The notes below the pieces were generated by a model. That model did no database searches and had not been told where the DNA came from. It worked only from the letters and a program-made list of their open reading frames with translations. Made by a program: the position numbers and the translations under genes. Shown here in pieces: positions 44,777 through 53,800 of a DNA stretch of 64,000 bases (positions within the stretch are counted from its first letter, which is position 1; each line of letters begins with the position of its first letter). The DNA is from Pseudoglutamicibacter cumminsii (lineage in GTDB: Bacteria > Actinomycetota > Actinomycetes > Actinomycetales > Micrococcaceae): the NCBI RefSeq assembly GCF_016907775.1, contig NZ_JAFBCO010000001.1, forward strand, positions 1,984,001 to 2,048,000, written 5' to 3'.

Positions 44777-45739
44777 ATGAGTGTGATCCTCACAGAGACA
44801 CATACCGCCCACATCACCACCCCCGCCCCCGGGCACGCCCGCATCCGAGTGATCACCCCTGGTGAAGGGTCTTCCGGCGTCTACAGCGAAGCCGTGCTCC
44901 AGCTGGCCGTGCAGGAGAAGGCTTTCCCGGCGCGGACGCAGTGCCACATCAATCATGACTCCCCGGACCAGCCGCCGACCGGTGACGCTCGTAACCTGGT
45001 CGGCTACCTGGTCGAGGACGCGGTGTGGGGTGACGGCGCTATCGAGGCGACTGTGAAGGTCGGCGAGAAGTGGTGGCAGTGGGTCAAAGACTATGGCCCC
45101 GTGATCGGGATGTCGATCCAGGCCCGCGCTGAGGTCACCGAGCAGGACGGGAAACGCGTCGTCGAGCGTATCCTGCCGCACCCGATGAACCGCGTCGACT
45201 TCGTCACCTATGCGGGCCGCGGTGGCGAGGTCATGGAGATATACGAATCCGCGAATATCGCGGCTACCGAGATTTCATCCACAACCCCTGTGGATGCAGA
45301 GAAAACCCCCGCCCGCCCGGCCGGGGACACCACTACACAGAAAGAGGAGGGCCACATGAGTGATGTGACCATTACCGCGACAGAGCACGCACGCCTGTCG
45401 GAGGCCTCCAAGCGGGTCCCCGCACTGGAGGCAGACCTGAAGGAAGCACGCGAGGCACGCGAGGCCGCTGAGAAGGAGCTGGCTGAGCTGGTCGAGGCTC
45501 GCGAGACCGAGCTCGCGGACGCGGCCGAGAAGGCTGTGCGTGAGCGTCTGGGTGATGACGCGCCCGCATTCATCATCGCGGCGGCACGTGAGGCCGCACG
45601 CTCTGAGGCGGGTTTCGACCCGAAGACCCTGGACGGGGTCACGGTCGCGGCTGAGGCTGGCGAGCCGCACGGCACCGGCACCACCGCTACTGAAGGTACT
45701 CGCTCTATTTCTCGCGAAGACATCGCGAACGCACTCTAA
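44777..45739 (+). CDS. prohead protease fused to scaffold domain
   Basis: 320 residues. N-terminal half resembles a head maturation protease (HINHDSPDQPPTGD, GAIEATVKVGEKWWQWVKDY, IGMSIQARAEV), followed by a linker and a coiled-coil scaffold (ARLSEASKRVPALEADLKEA). The catalytic residues cannot be assigned with certainty: the HINHD His and the GMSI Ser are candidates. It lies directly before the decoration and capsid genes. Confidence 0.75.
   Translation: MSVILTETHTAHITTPAPGHARIRVITPGEGSSGVYSEAVLQLAVQEKAFPARTQCHINHDSPDQPPTGDARNLVGYLVEDAVWGDGAIEATVKVGEKWWQWVKDYGPVIGMSIQARAEVTEQDGKRVVERILPHPMNRVDFVTYAGRGGEVMEIYESANIAATEISSTTPVDAEKTPARPAGDTTTQKEEGHMSDVTITATEHARLSEASKRVPALEADLKEAREAREAAEKELAELVEARETELADAAEKAVRERLGDDAPAFIIAAAREAARSEAGFDPKTLDGVTVAAEAGEPHGTGTTATEGTRSISREDIANAL
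45356..45739 (+). CDS. nested in-frame scaffold protein
   Basis: An internal ATG at 45356 has a full AGGAGG 6 nt upstream, in frame with the protease-scaffold gene. It would make a separate 127-residue protein that is almost entirely coiled coil (EAREAREAAEKELAELVEAR) plus a C-terminal capsid-binding segment. Same logic as lambda C/Nu3. Confidence 0.75.
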   Translation: MSDVTITATEHARLSEASKRVPALEADLKEAREAREAAEKELAELVEARETELADAAEKAVRERLGDDAPAFIIAAAREAARSEAGFDPKTLDGVTVAAEAGEPHGTGTTATEGTRSISREDIANAL

Positions 45740-45756
45740 GAAAGAGGCTAAACGTT

Positions 45757-46095
45757 ATGGCTATGAATCAGCTCTACCCTGAGGCGCGCCACATCGCCGT
45801 CGTCGCGCCAAACGCTATCGAATCCGGCGACCCAGTCATCATCGGCGGCCTCGCAGGCGTCGCACAGACCACCGCCCAGGCAGGCGAGACCGTCACTGTC
45901 TGGCTGGACGGCTCCTACCGTCTCCCAGTCACCGGCACCCCTAAGACCGGCGACGTCGTCTCCCTGAAGGGTAAGACACTCGCTGTCGGCGCGGGCTCGG
46001 CGTTCGGTGTCGTGATCACCGCTGACCAGGCGGCCGGAACCGCCGAGATCGTCCCTTTCGGTATCCACCAGCCAGCCGCTGGCTCTGACTCCTAA
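45757..46095 (+). CDS. DUF2190-like head decoration protein
   Basis: 112 residues, beta-rich, with NAIESGDPVIIGGLAGVAQT and PKTGDVVSLKGKTLAVGAGS, which is the DUF2190 pattern. Located between scaffold and major capsid as decoration or stabilising proteins are. Confidence 0.8.
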   Translation: MAMNQLYPEARHIAVVAPNAIESGDPVIIGGLAGVAQTTAQAGETVTVWLDGSYRLPVTGTPKTGDVVSLKGKTLAVGAGSAFGVVITADQAAGTAEIVPFGIHQPAAGSDS

Positions 46096-46125
46096 CCCGC
46101 CACCCAAACCATAGAAAGGAAACCC

Positions 46126-47184
46126 ATGTTTGAGAACACTGGGTGGCGTAAGGCCACCACTGCTGATGAGCGTGTCTACGAGGCCGCTCAGTATTTCACG
46201 AGCCACCGCAACGGCTCCCCCGTCCAGGTCGCGACCCTCGCCGAGGCATTCACCACGTCCGACTTCCCACGCCTGTTGGCCTCCGCGTTCACTGCGAAGG
46301 CACTAGAGCAGCAGAAGACCGTCACCCCGGATTTCGACGGCGTCGTCTACAAGACCACCGCCCCGGACTTCACCGAACGACCACTGGTCGATCTCTGGTC
46401 GGGTGACGAGTTCGAGCGCGTCCACGAGGGCGAGGAATACCGTGCAGGCACCTTCAACACCACCAGCGTGAAACACAGCACCGCTAAGTGGGGCCGCTCC
46501 TACGGTCTCACCTACGAGCTCCGCCGCGACGGTAACTTCGATCGCCTCGCGGACTTCCCGACCTTCCTCGCTAACGCTGAGGTCCGCGCGAAGAACAAGG
46601 CTGTCGCGAACGCGCTGGTCACCAACGGCGCGTGGGATAAGGCGTTCTTCAAGACCGTCGATAACAAGCCGTTGAACGCCGACAACCTGAAGGCGGCTAT
46701 CTCTCAGCTCGCGTCCACGGAGGATCACCGCGGCGACCTCGTCGAAACCTCGAACCTGGTGCTCGTGGTTGGTCCGGGCCTCGCGGAGACCGCACGCGAG
46801 CTGGTTAGCGTCGACCGCCTCACCGTATCGAGCGACGTGAACGGCAAGGACACGAAGGTTGAGATCGCGAACCCGTTCAAGGGTCTCGTGACTGTGGTCG
46901 AGTCCCGTGCGCTCGGTGTCGCTCTCGGCGATAATCAGGCGACCGCGTGGGCGCTGTTGCAGGGTGCGTCGTCGACTCTGCCGTCGCTGATTCAGACCGG
47001 GCTCGCTGGTGCTGAGGGTATCGATATTCGTGTCCGTAATGACCAGGGCACCTCGGTCACGGGCGGCACGATCGGTGCTGATGAGGGTTCGTTCAACGAC
47101 GACACGATCTGGTACCGCGGCCGTTCGTTCTTCAACATCGACCGTGGCTTCCGTGAGGGCGTGTACGCGTCCACCGGCAAGTAA
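46126..47184 (+). CDS. major capsid protein (HK97 fold)
   Basis: 352 residues with GAAAGGAAAC upstream. E-loop-like region (DEFERVHEGEEYRAGTFNTT), long spine helix (LADFPTFLANAEVRAKNKAV) and C-terminal DTIWYRGRSFFNIDRGFREG, all in keeping with actinophage HK97-type capsids. Codon use is more host-like than the early genes, as expected for a highly expressed gene. Confidence 0.9.
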   Translation: MFENTGWRKATTADERVYEAAQYFTSHRNGSPVQVATLAEAFTTSDFPRLLASAFTAKALEQQKTVTPDFDGVVYKTTAPDFTERPLVDLWSGDEFERVHEGEEYRAGTFNTTSVKHSTAKWGRSYGLTYELRRDGNFDRLADFPTFLANAEVRAKNKAVANALVTNGAWDKAFFKTVDNKPLNADNLKAAISQLASTEDHRGDLVETSNLVLVVGPGLAETARELVSVDRLTVSSDVNGKDTKVEIANPFKGLVTVVESRALGVALGDNQATAWALLQGASSTLPSLIQTGLAGAEGIDIRVRNDQGTSVTGGTIGADEGSFNDDTIWYRGRSFFNIDRGFREGVYASTGK

Positions 47185-47223
47185 CAACCACCCACTACCG
47201 CTAGCTTGAGGGGATGCATGCCC

Positions 47224-47616
47224 ATGGATATGGAGACTCAGGTGCGTCTCGTACGCCAACTCACCACCGACACCCACCCGAAGGTGCGGCTGTTCAGTGA
47301 TGGAGACGTCACGGATGCGCTCGCACTCAATACCGGGGCGGGCATCCCCCCAGGCGCGGTAGTACGGTACGCCGCCGCCGACCTCCTAGAGATGGCCGCC
47401 GTCAGTGAGGTGCTGGTCTCGAAAAAGATCAGGACACAGGACCTACAGACGGACGGGCCCGCGGTGTCGGCGGAGCTGAGGGCGCTCGCTAAGCGTCTCA
47501 GGGATGCGGCGGACCGTCTCGCGACCCCGGTCGAGGATCAGTCCGCGTTCATCCACGTGGTGCCCGGCGGCGGGTCGCGTGGGCGGTGGGAGGCGGAGGA
47601 ATACCGATGGCATTAG
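47224..47616 (+). CDS. head-tail connector protein
   Basis: About 130 residues. I use ATG 47224, 9 nt after AGGGGA; ATG 47218 and TTG 47206 are also in frame. Helical protein (YAAADLLEMAAVSEVLVSKK, LRALAKRLRDAADRL) of the size and position of HK97 gp6-type adaptors. Confidence 0.7.
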   Translation: MDMETQVRLVRQLTTDTHPKVRLFSDGDVTDALALNTGAGIPPGAVVRYAAADLLEMAAVSEVLVSKKIRTQDLQTDGPAVSAELRALAKRLRDAADRLATPVEDQSAFIHVVPGGGSRGRWEAEEYRWH

Positions 47617-48017
47617 CAAACACGTTCGTGATCCCAGCCAAATGGGTAGAACACCACCGGCCCATCGTGGAAGCCACGCTCGGGCTCCCTGCCCGGCTAG
47701 TCCGGTCCCCGCAGGGTCCACCTGAGCCTGGCACCGCACCCGCCGAGGATGTGGTGTGGGAGGGCCGGATCAGGCTCCAACGCCTCGCGCAAGCCCGCAC
47801 CACACCAGTATCGGATGCGGTCGAGCAGACCCGGCAATACCTCGCCGTACTCCCCGCCGACGTCCTAGACAAGGTCAGGGTCGGTGACTACGGGGACACG
47901 CTCATCACCGAGCCCGGTGACACGTACCGGGTCGTGGATGTGATGCGCGGCTCGCTCCTATGGGAGACGGATTTGATCGTGTCGGAGATGGTACCGAGGG
48001 GCGGAGGTGAAGCGTGA
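47607..48017 (+). CDS. head-tail connector/stopper protein
   Basis: 136 residues, overlapping the preceding gene by 10 bp, GGAGG upstream. Beta-rich middle (VGDYGDTLITEPGDTYRVVD). Position between adaptor and gp10-like protein fits a head completion (stopper) protein; no specific motif. Confidence 0.65.
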   Translation: MALANTFVIPAKWVEHHRPIVEATLGLPARLVRSPQGPPEPGTAPAEDVVWEGRIRLQRLAQARTTPVSDAVEQTRQYLAVLPADVLDKVRVGDYGDTLITEPGDTYRVVDVMRGSLLWETDLIVSEMVPRGGGEA

Positions 48018-48379
48018 TGCGGATGCGTATCGAGACTAAAGGCCTCGATAAGGCGGCTCGGAAGCTGTCGCCGCGTGACGCGCACCAGATTGCGGGGCGC
48101 GTGACTGAGGTCGCCGCCGTCCAGCTGTATAACACCGCGAAAACCAGGACACCGGTCGATACGGGGCACCTGCGTGACTCGGCTACGTGGGAGGCCGACA
48201 CGTCGAGCGGCGTGATGGCGGCGCGGGTCGAGTATGGCGCGGATTATGCGTACTGGGTTGAGCACGGCACATCACGCATGCCGGCGCGCAGGTTTGTCGC
48301 GTCAAGCCTGGAAGACGTCGCACCGAAATACCACGAACAACTGTTGCGGGCGTTGCGGGCTGGGCTGGTGAAGCGATGA
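48017..48379 (+). CDS. HK97 gp10-family head-tail joining protein
   Basis: 120 residues. KTRTPVDTGHLRDSATWEAD and YAYWVEHGTSRMPARRFVAS are the characteristic HK97 gp10 pattern. Start ATG overlaps the previous stop (TGATG). Confidence 0.88.
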   Translation: MRMRIETKGLDKAARKLSPRDAHQIAGRVTEVAAVQLYNTAKTRTPVDTGHLRDSATWEADTSSGVMAARVEYGADYAYWVEHGTSRMPARRFVASSLEDVAPKYHEQLLRALRAGLVKR

Positions 48380-48804
48380 CCACGCAGACGCTCACCGACA
48401 CAGTCCTGACCGCCCTACGCGGTATCCCCTACCTGACCGGTGGTGTACACGACGGCACCCCGGCGAAGGTGCCGGCGGATCGTGGCTGGTACCGGCCGCA
48501 CGCTGTCGTGTGGGCAGGCGAGACACGCGACCACACCCAAGAACGCTCACTGACCCACCTCGGGACAGTCGAGCAAGGCGTGTGGGACATCACCGTCACA
48601 GTCACCGCGGCGATACCCGCCTACACCCGCACAGCGGCTAGGCATGTCCGCACCGTACTTGCCGGGCTAGCTTTACCGGGCGGCGGCTACCTGAAACCCG
48701 CCCCCATATCGGGCCCATCAACCGTGACCGCGGACACGACGATCACCCCGACCCACTACTACATCCCCACCTACTGGACCGCCACCACAGGAGGCACCCC
48801 ATGA
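48376..48804 (+). CDS. tail terminator/completion protein
   Basis: 142 residues, start overlapping the gp10-like stop by 4 bp. Alpha/beta protein (LTDTVLTALRGIPYLTGGV; YTRTAARHVRTVLAGLALPG) with the size and position of tail terminators. Assigned mainly by context. Confidence 0.7.
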   Translation: MTTQTLTDTVLTALRGIPYLTGGVHDGTPAKVPADRGWYRPHAVVWAGETRDHTQERSLTHLGTVEQGVWDITVTVTAAIPAYTRTAARHVRTVLAGLALPGGGYLKPAPISGPSTVTADTTITPTHYYIPTYWTATTGGTP

Positions 48805-48974
48805 CCAACATCAAAGACGTCACCCCACCGAAGAAGAAGCCACGCCCGAAACCGGGCCCGGACACGCTCGTCCGCGCCTACGACACAGTATCCGGGCGGA
48901 TCCTCCCCGTCCCCGTCCCCTACCACTACGTGACGCAATTCCCTCACCTAGAGATCGCCCCATCAGACCGATAG
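48801..48974 (+). CDS. small phage protein
   Basis: 57 residues, starting by ATGA overlap with the tail terminator gene. Very basic, Pro/Lys-rich N-terminus (VTPPKKKPRPKPGP) and a Pro-rich middle. Resembles the short proteins encoded just before the major tail gene in many actinophages; unknown function. Confidence 0.65.
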   Translation: MTNIKDVTPPKKKPRPKPGPDTLVRAYDTVSGRILPVPVPYHYVTQFPHLEIAPSDR

Positions 48975-48998
48975 ACACCCCCGAAAGGAATAAACATT

Positions 48999-49526
48999 AT
49001 GGCTGTAAAGATGCTCGCTGACGCGAACCGCAAGCTCGTCTACGTCCCGACCCTCGCCGACTACCATAAGCCGACCATCGCAGAGCTCGAGGCCGGTATC
49101 GACATCTCATGTCTCGTGACCGCAGCTGACTTCACGCTCGGCTCCTCCGGTGACGACGATATCGATGACCCGGCGCTGTGCGCGTCCTCGAACTCGACCG
49201 CGCCAGGCCGCTCGAATTACGCGGCGTCGATGAATTTCTTCCGCCTCACCGAAGACAAGGATGATAAGCCGTGGGCGACTTTCACCCGTAAGGGCCTCCC
49301 AGGCTACCTGGTCCAGCGTATCGGCCGCGGCGCTAAGCCCGTCGAAGACGAGTCCGTGAAGCCCTTCGAGCAGGAGTGGGCAGAGGGCGACGAGGTCCAG
49401 GTGTACCAGGTCCTGACGTCGACGCCGCAGATCCTCTCCCCTGAGGGCGGCGGTTTCGAGAAGTTCGCTATGAATTTCCGTGTCCAGGATCAGGTGGACG
49501 AGCGCGCGAAGGTCGCCGCAGGCTAA
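48999..49526 (+). CDS. major tail protein
   Basis: 175 residues. Beta-rich tube protein recognised by position before the chaperone pair and tape measure, and by AADFTLGSSGDDDIDDPALC and WAEGDEVQVYQVLTSTPQIL. Strong ribosome site (GAAAGGA). The gene is followed by a structured RNA with a terminator. Confidence 0.85.
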   Translation: MAVKMLADANRKLVYVPTLADYHKPTIAELEAGIDISCLVTAADFTLGSSGDDDIDDPALCASSNSTAPGRSNYAASMNFFRLTEDKDDKPWATFTRKGLPGYLVQRIGRGAKPVEDESVKPFEQEWAEGDEVQVYQVLTSTPQILSPEGGGFEKFAMNFRVQDQVDERAKVAAG

Positions 49527-49546
49527 CCAGCCCTGCGGCCATAGTC

Positions 49547-49691
49547 TCCGGTACCCCCGTGCCCCGCTATATGGGTGCGCGAGGTGGATAGCCGGGCGTG
49601 TATGTCTGTCGGGTACATGCACGCCCGGTCTGCTATCCCCCGCACGTCGAGTAATGATCTACCGCGCGGGGGTACCGGACCCCCCTTTTTT
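49547..49691 (+). promoter_or_regulatory. structured RNA with alternative antiterminator/terminator pairing
   Basis: P1: perfect 13-bp pairing 49547-49559 with 49667-49679 (TCCGGTACCCCCG). Inside it, P2: GGATAGC (49586-49592) with GCTATCC (49632-49638), extended by a 14-bp stem 49592-49605/49615-49628 with one G-U pair and a nine-base loop. The 3' arm of P1 can instead form a 6-bp hairpin GGGGGT-ACCGG-ACCCCC (49668-49684) followed by C and six Ts (49686-49691), a standard terminator. The two foldings exclude each other. Confidence 0.75.
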
Positions 49692-49729
49692 ACCCGGCAT
49701 CCTTACCCGATATACCCGATAGGAGCATC

Positions 49730-50425
49730 ATGGCTACCGATAAGACCACTACCGAGCAGACCACTACCGAGCAGGTGGGCTCGGTCGATTTTGATGCGTG
49801 GCTGGCAGGCCTGACCCGCCAGTCCCGCACCGTCACCCTCTATGGCCGCCCAGACCTCTACGGCGCGCTAGAGCAGGCCCGTGACCGTGTCACCCGTCTC
49901 GAGGAGCAGGCGAAGACCGTGAAGGCTACCGCCGGTGACCGTGGCCTCAACGACAACATCAACGGCGACCTCACCGCGGCGCGTGAACGGCGCGACCAGC
50001 TCACCGCTGAACTAGCCGCGTCCGCGATGCGGTTCCGCGTCGAGGCGTCCATCGAGGACGAGGTACGCGACGCCGAACGGCAGGCACGCAAAAACCTCAC
50101 CCCCGAAGCCCGGCAGGCGCTCGCCGACCAGGCAGCAGAGATCGCCCGTGAAGACGCCGCCGCCGCCGGCCACGACGAAGAAACCACGCAGGAGATCATT
50201 ACCGCGGCACGCACGACCGCGATCGTCCAAGCTATCGCCGACGAGGTCGCCTGCATCATCCTCGGTGACCGTGTCTCCACCCAGCGCGGCGGGGACTGGA
50301 TCCCCGTAGGAGCAGACGCGATCCGCAAGATGCGTAAGACCCTCGGCGGCCCGCAAATCAAAATGCTCGAGGAGACGTGGCAGACCGCTACCGAGACCAC
50401 GGTCGAGGTCGACGCCCCAAAATAG
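49730..50425 (+). CDS. tail assembly chaperone (gpG-like)
   Basis: 231 residues. Helical, with a coiled segment (LEQARDRVTRLEEQAKTV). Position between major tail protein and tape measure, and the frameshift signal at its 3' end, identify it as the first of the two chaperone products that coat the tape measure before tube assembly. Confidence 0.88.
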   Translation: MATDKTTTEQTTTEQVGSVDFDAWLAGLTRQSRTVTLYGRPDLYGALEQARDRVTRLEEQAKTVKATAGDRGLNDNINGDLTAARERRDQLTAELAASAMRFRVEASIEDEVRDAERQARKNLTPEARQALADQAAEIAREDAAAAGHDEETTQEIITAARTTAIVQAIADEVACIILGDRVSTQRGGDWIPVGADAIRKMRKTLGGPQIKMLEETWQTATETTVEVDAPK

Positions 50426-50784
50426 CTCACGCGATCGCGACCCCCGAATGGGAACACCTCCGCCTAGCGGTGAAGACCGCCCGCGACTGGCAGTGCCCCG
50501 TCACTGTCTTTCTCGGGTATAGGCGCGATGACGGGACCGTGACCCACCGCGACCGGGTCATGGCGCTAGCACTCACCTACCTCGAAGAAAACGAATGCCC
50601 GAAATGCGGGCTACCTACGTGGGAGTGCCGCGGCCTAGACGCGCTCGGCGCGTACGAGACGACCGAGGACGTCTGCCACGTCACCGAGACCGTCGAGTCC
50701 GGGTACCGAGACGCCGAGAAACGCTACGGCGGGGACGGTGTCCCGGGGCATATCGTGATCGGCCTGAAACGATCCAACGACTAA
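49730..50784 (+). CDS. tail assembly chaperone, -1 frameshift fusion (gpGT-like)
   Basis: The canonical slippery heptamer C CCA AAA lies at 50416-50422, directly before the TAG of the upstream frame. A -1 slip at this point joins ...EVDAP to PKIAHAIATPEWEHL and continues to 50784, adding about 120 residues. The extension contains CPKCGLPTWEC, a probable zinc site. The downstream frame has no good start of its own near the junction. Confidence 0.85.
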
Positions 50785-50809
50785 AACGAACAACTATATA
50801 GAGAACGGG

Positions 50810-53800
50810 ATGGTGGCCTCGGTGGCATACACAGAGCGTATACAGGGCGAACTCCTACTGGACGTATCCGACTGGATGCGTGGCATGGCGGAAGCCCAGA
50901 AAGCCACCGAGGAAACCTCCCGCAAATCACGCGAGCACTCCCGCAAACAACGCGAGCAGGCTGACGAGACCGCTAAAGCCCATGCGAGACAGGCGAAGAG
51001 CGCCAAGGCCGTCAGCTCGGTACTCTCTGGTGTCGGGACGGCATTCGCCGGCGCTACGACAGCGGCCGGAGCTATGGCGACTAAGCTCGTCAAGCAGGGC
51101 GTCGCATACAACACCCTCCAGGCATCCTCCCGCGCCGCGCTCACCACCATCTTCAAAGACGCCGGCAAGGCGAATACCCAGATGGACAAGCTGGACGCCT
51201 TCGCGAAAAACTCGCCCTTCGCTAAAGACGTATTCATCAAAGCCCAACAACAGCTCCTAGGCTTCGGGCTAGAGGCCGACAAGGTCATCCCTACCCTAGG
51301 CGCAGTCCAGGACGCTGTCGCAGCTGTCGGCGGCACTAACGAGGACATCGCGGGCATCACCGAGGCGCTCGCGAAGATGAAAGGCCAGGGCAAACTCTCC
51401 GCCCAGGAGCTGAATCAGCTCGGTCAGTACGGTATCGACGCGGCCGCGATCATCGGCGAAGAGATGGGCCTGACCTCGCAGCAGATCCGCGCGATGGCAT
51501 CTAAGCCCGGCGGGATCCCAGCTGAGGAGATCTGGGACCCCCTCACCAAGGGCCTGACTAAGCGTTTCGGCGGCGCCGCCGCCTCCGTGAAAGAAACGTG
51601 GGTCGGCGCTACTGACCGTATCAAGGCCGCATGGCGTGACACCGGCTCCGTACTCGCTAAGCCGCTCATCGACCCTAAGGGCGGCGGCCAAGCCATCCTC
51701 TGGGCGAATCAATTCGCCGACGTACTGCGTGGTGTGGAGAAGCAGGCCGGGCCACTCACGGATATGCTGGTCCAGCGGCTCACACCGGGGATGATCGGTG
51801 TCTCTAAAGCTATGGAGGACGCTCGGGTCGCCGTCAATAATTTCGATATCCGCGACCTCAATAGCATGCTGTCGAAGCTGGCCGGGTACGGTCCAGCTAT
51901 CGCCGGCGTGTCCGCGGCCCTATTCTCGATGGGGACGAAGAACATCCCTATCATCGGTAGCCTTACGGGCGCGCTCGGGCCGCTACCTACACTCCTGCTC
52001 GGTGCCGCGGCCGCATCCCCAGAGATGCGCGACGCATTCGCCGACCTCATCGACGCGGCCGGGCCACTCATCAAGGCCGCCGGCGAAATCGGAGCAGTAT
52101 TCGCTGGCACCCTGTCTGAGGGTATGGCTATCGCGGGTAAAGCCCTCCAGGGTGTCGCCGGTATCCTCGGCGCCGCGACTGACGCCTTCGATAAACTCCC
52201 CGGCCCAGTGAAGTCAGCTGCGCTCGCGCTCGCCGGGCTCATGGCTGTCCGGAAATTCTTCCCGGTCTTCGCTAAGGATATGGCAGAGCTCCCTAATAAG
52301 GCGGGCGGCGCTGTCCAGGGCGTCGTGCGGTCTTTCAGCGGCTGGACGGGCACTTTCCGCACCGCCGCGGCTGAGGCAGGCACTTTCGGCGGGAAAGTCA
52401 CTGCGGTCGGTAAGACCCTCGCCGCCTCCGGTGGCCGCGGCTTCCTAGGTGCCGTGAACGGGATCATGGGGGCCCTAGGTGGCCCGTGGGGACTCGCACT
52501 CACAGGCGCGACCCTCGCACTCGGGTATCTCGCTAAGCAAAACGCCGACGCTAAGGCCCGCCTCGATGAGCTACGCGGTGCCGTGGATGCGCAGACCGGC
52601 GCACTCACTGAGAACGCTGAGGCGGTCGCGGCGAAATACGTCCAGGAAGAGATCGGCACCGAGAAGCTCGCCCAATACGGTGTCTCACTCGCTGACGCGA
52701 CCCAGGCCGTACTAGGTCAGGGGGACGCGCAGGAGCGTGTCGCGCAGCAGATCAGCGACTCCACCGACGAGGCCCAGCGGTCGAAGAATATCTGGGAGAC
52801 GATCGGTGACGCGATCTTCGACCCATTCAACCAGGGAGCTTCACAGGCAGCGCTAGAGGCCGAGAATCTTCAGGGGCAGATCAGCAAGGGCGCTGACACG
52901 CTCGCTGACGCGGCGGAGAAGGGTAAGGCTAACGCCGATGCTGTGCGTGAGCTGGAGGCCGCGCAGACCCAGGCTCACCGCGCCGCTGAGACCTTCACCC
53001 AGCAGATCAAGACCTTCAATGACGAGACCCGGACCGCCGCAGAGCGCACGGACGCGTTCGCGAACGCCCTCGACCTGCTCCGTGGGGACACTGCCTCGAC
53101 GGAGGAGATGAACCGCAAACTCGCCGCGAGCCAGCGCAGTATCGGCCAGTTCTTCCAGGAGAACGCCGAGAAGGGCGAGGCATGGCGGCGGAAGCTCGTC
53201 GACGTGAAGACCGGGACAATCCAGCAGTCCGATGAGGGCGACCGCCTCAACCAAGTGCTCTCGGATCACCGCAAGAAGATGCTCGACGCGACCCGCGCCG
53301 CATACGATAAGGCCGTCCAGGACGGAGACTCAGCAGGTGCCGCTGATAAGGCGCGCGCCGCATATGCACGGCAGACTGAGGAGCTGAAGAACACCCTCCG
53401 CGAGGCCGGGCTGACTGAGGAGCAGATCCGGAAACTCACCCGCCGGTACCTAGATACCCCGGACGCTGTCGAGACGACGATCAAGCTCATGGGGAAGAAG
53501 GACTTCGAGGCGGACGCGAAGTGGCTGACCCGTCAGCGTGACATGGACGTGATCGCGCGCGCTACCGCCGACTGGAATAGCTTCGAGCGTGTCCTAGCCA
53601 AAGCTCAGGGCTACATGACTAAGGCCGGTAAAGTAGTCACCCCTAATAGCGGGAAGGGATTCGGGGTCCTCCGCGCTGACGGTGGACGCATACCTGGCTA
53701 CGCGGCAGGCGGCCGCCCAGGCGGGTATAAGCTCCCCACCACGGGGCCGGGCACGCGCGTGACGGACGGTATCGTCGGTGTCACCCGTGCCGGTGTCCCG

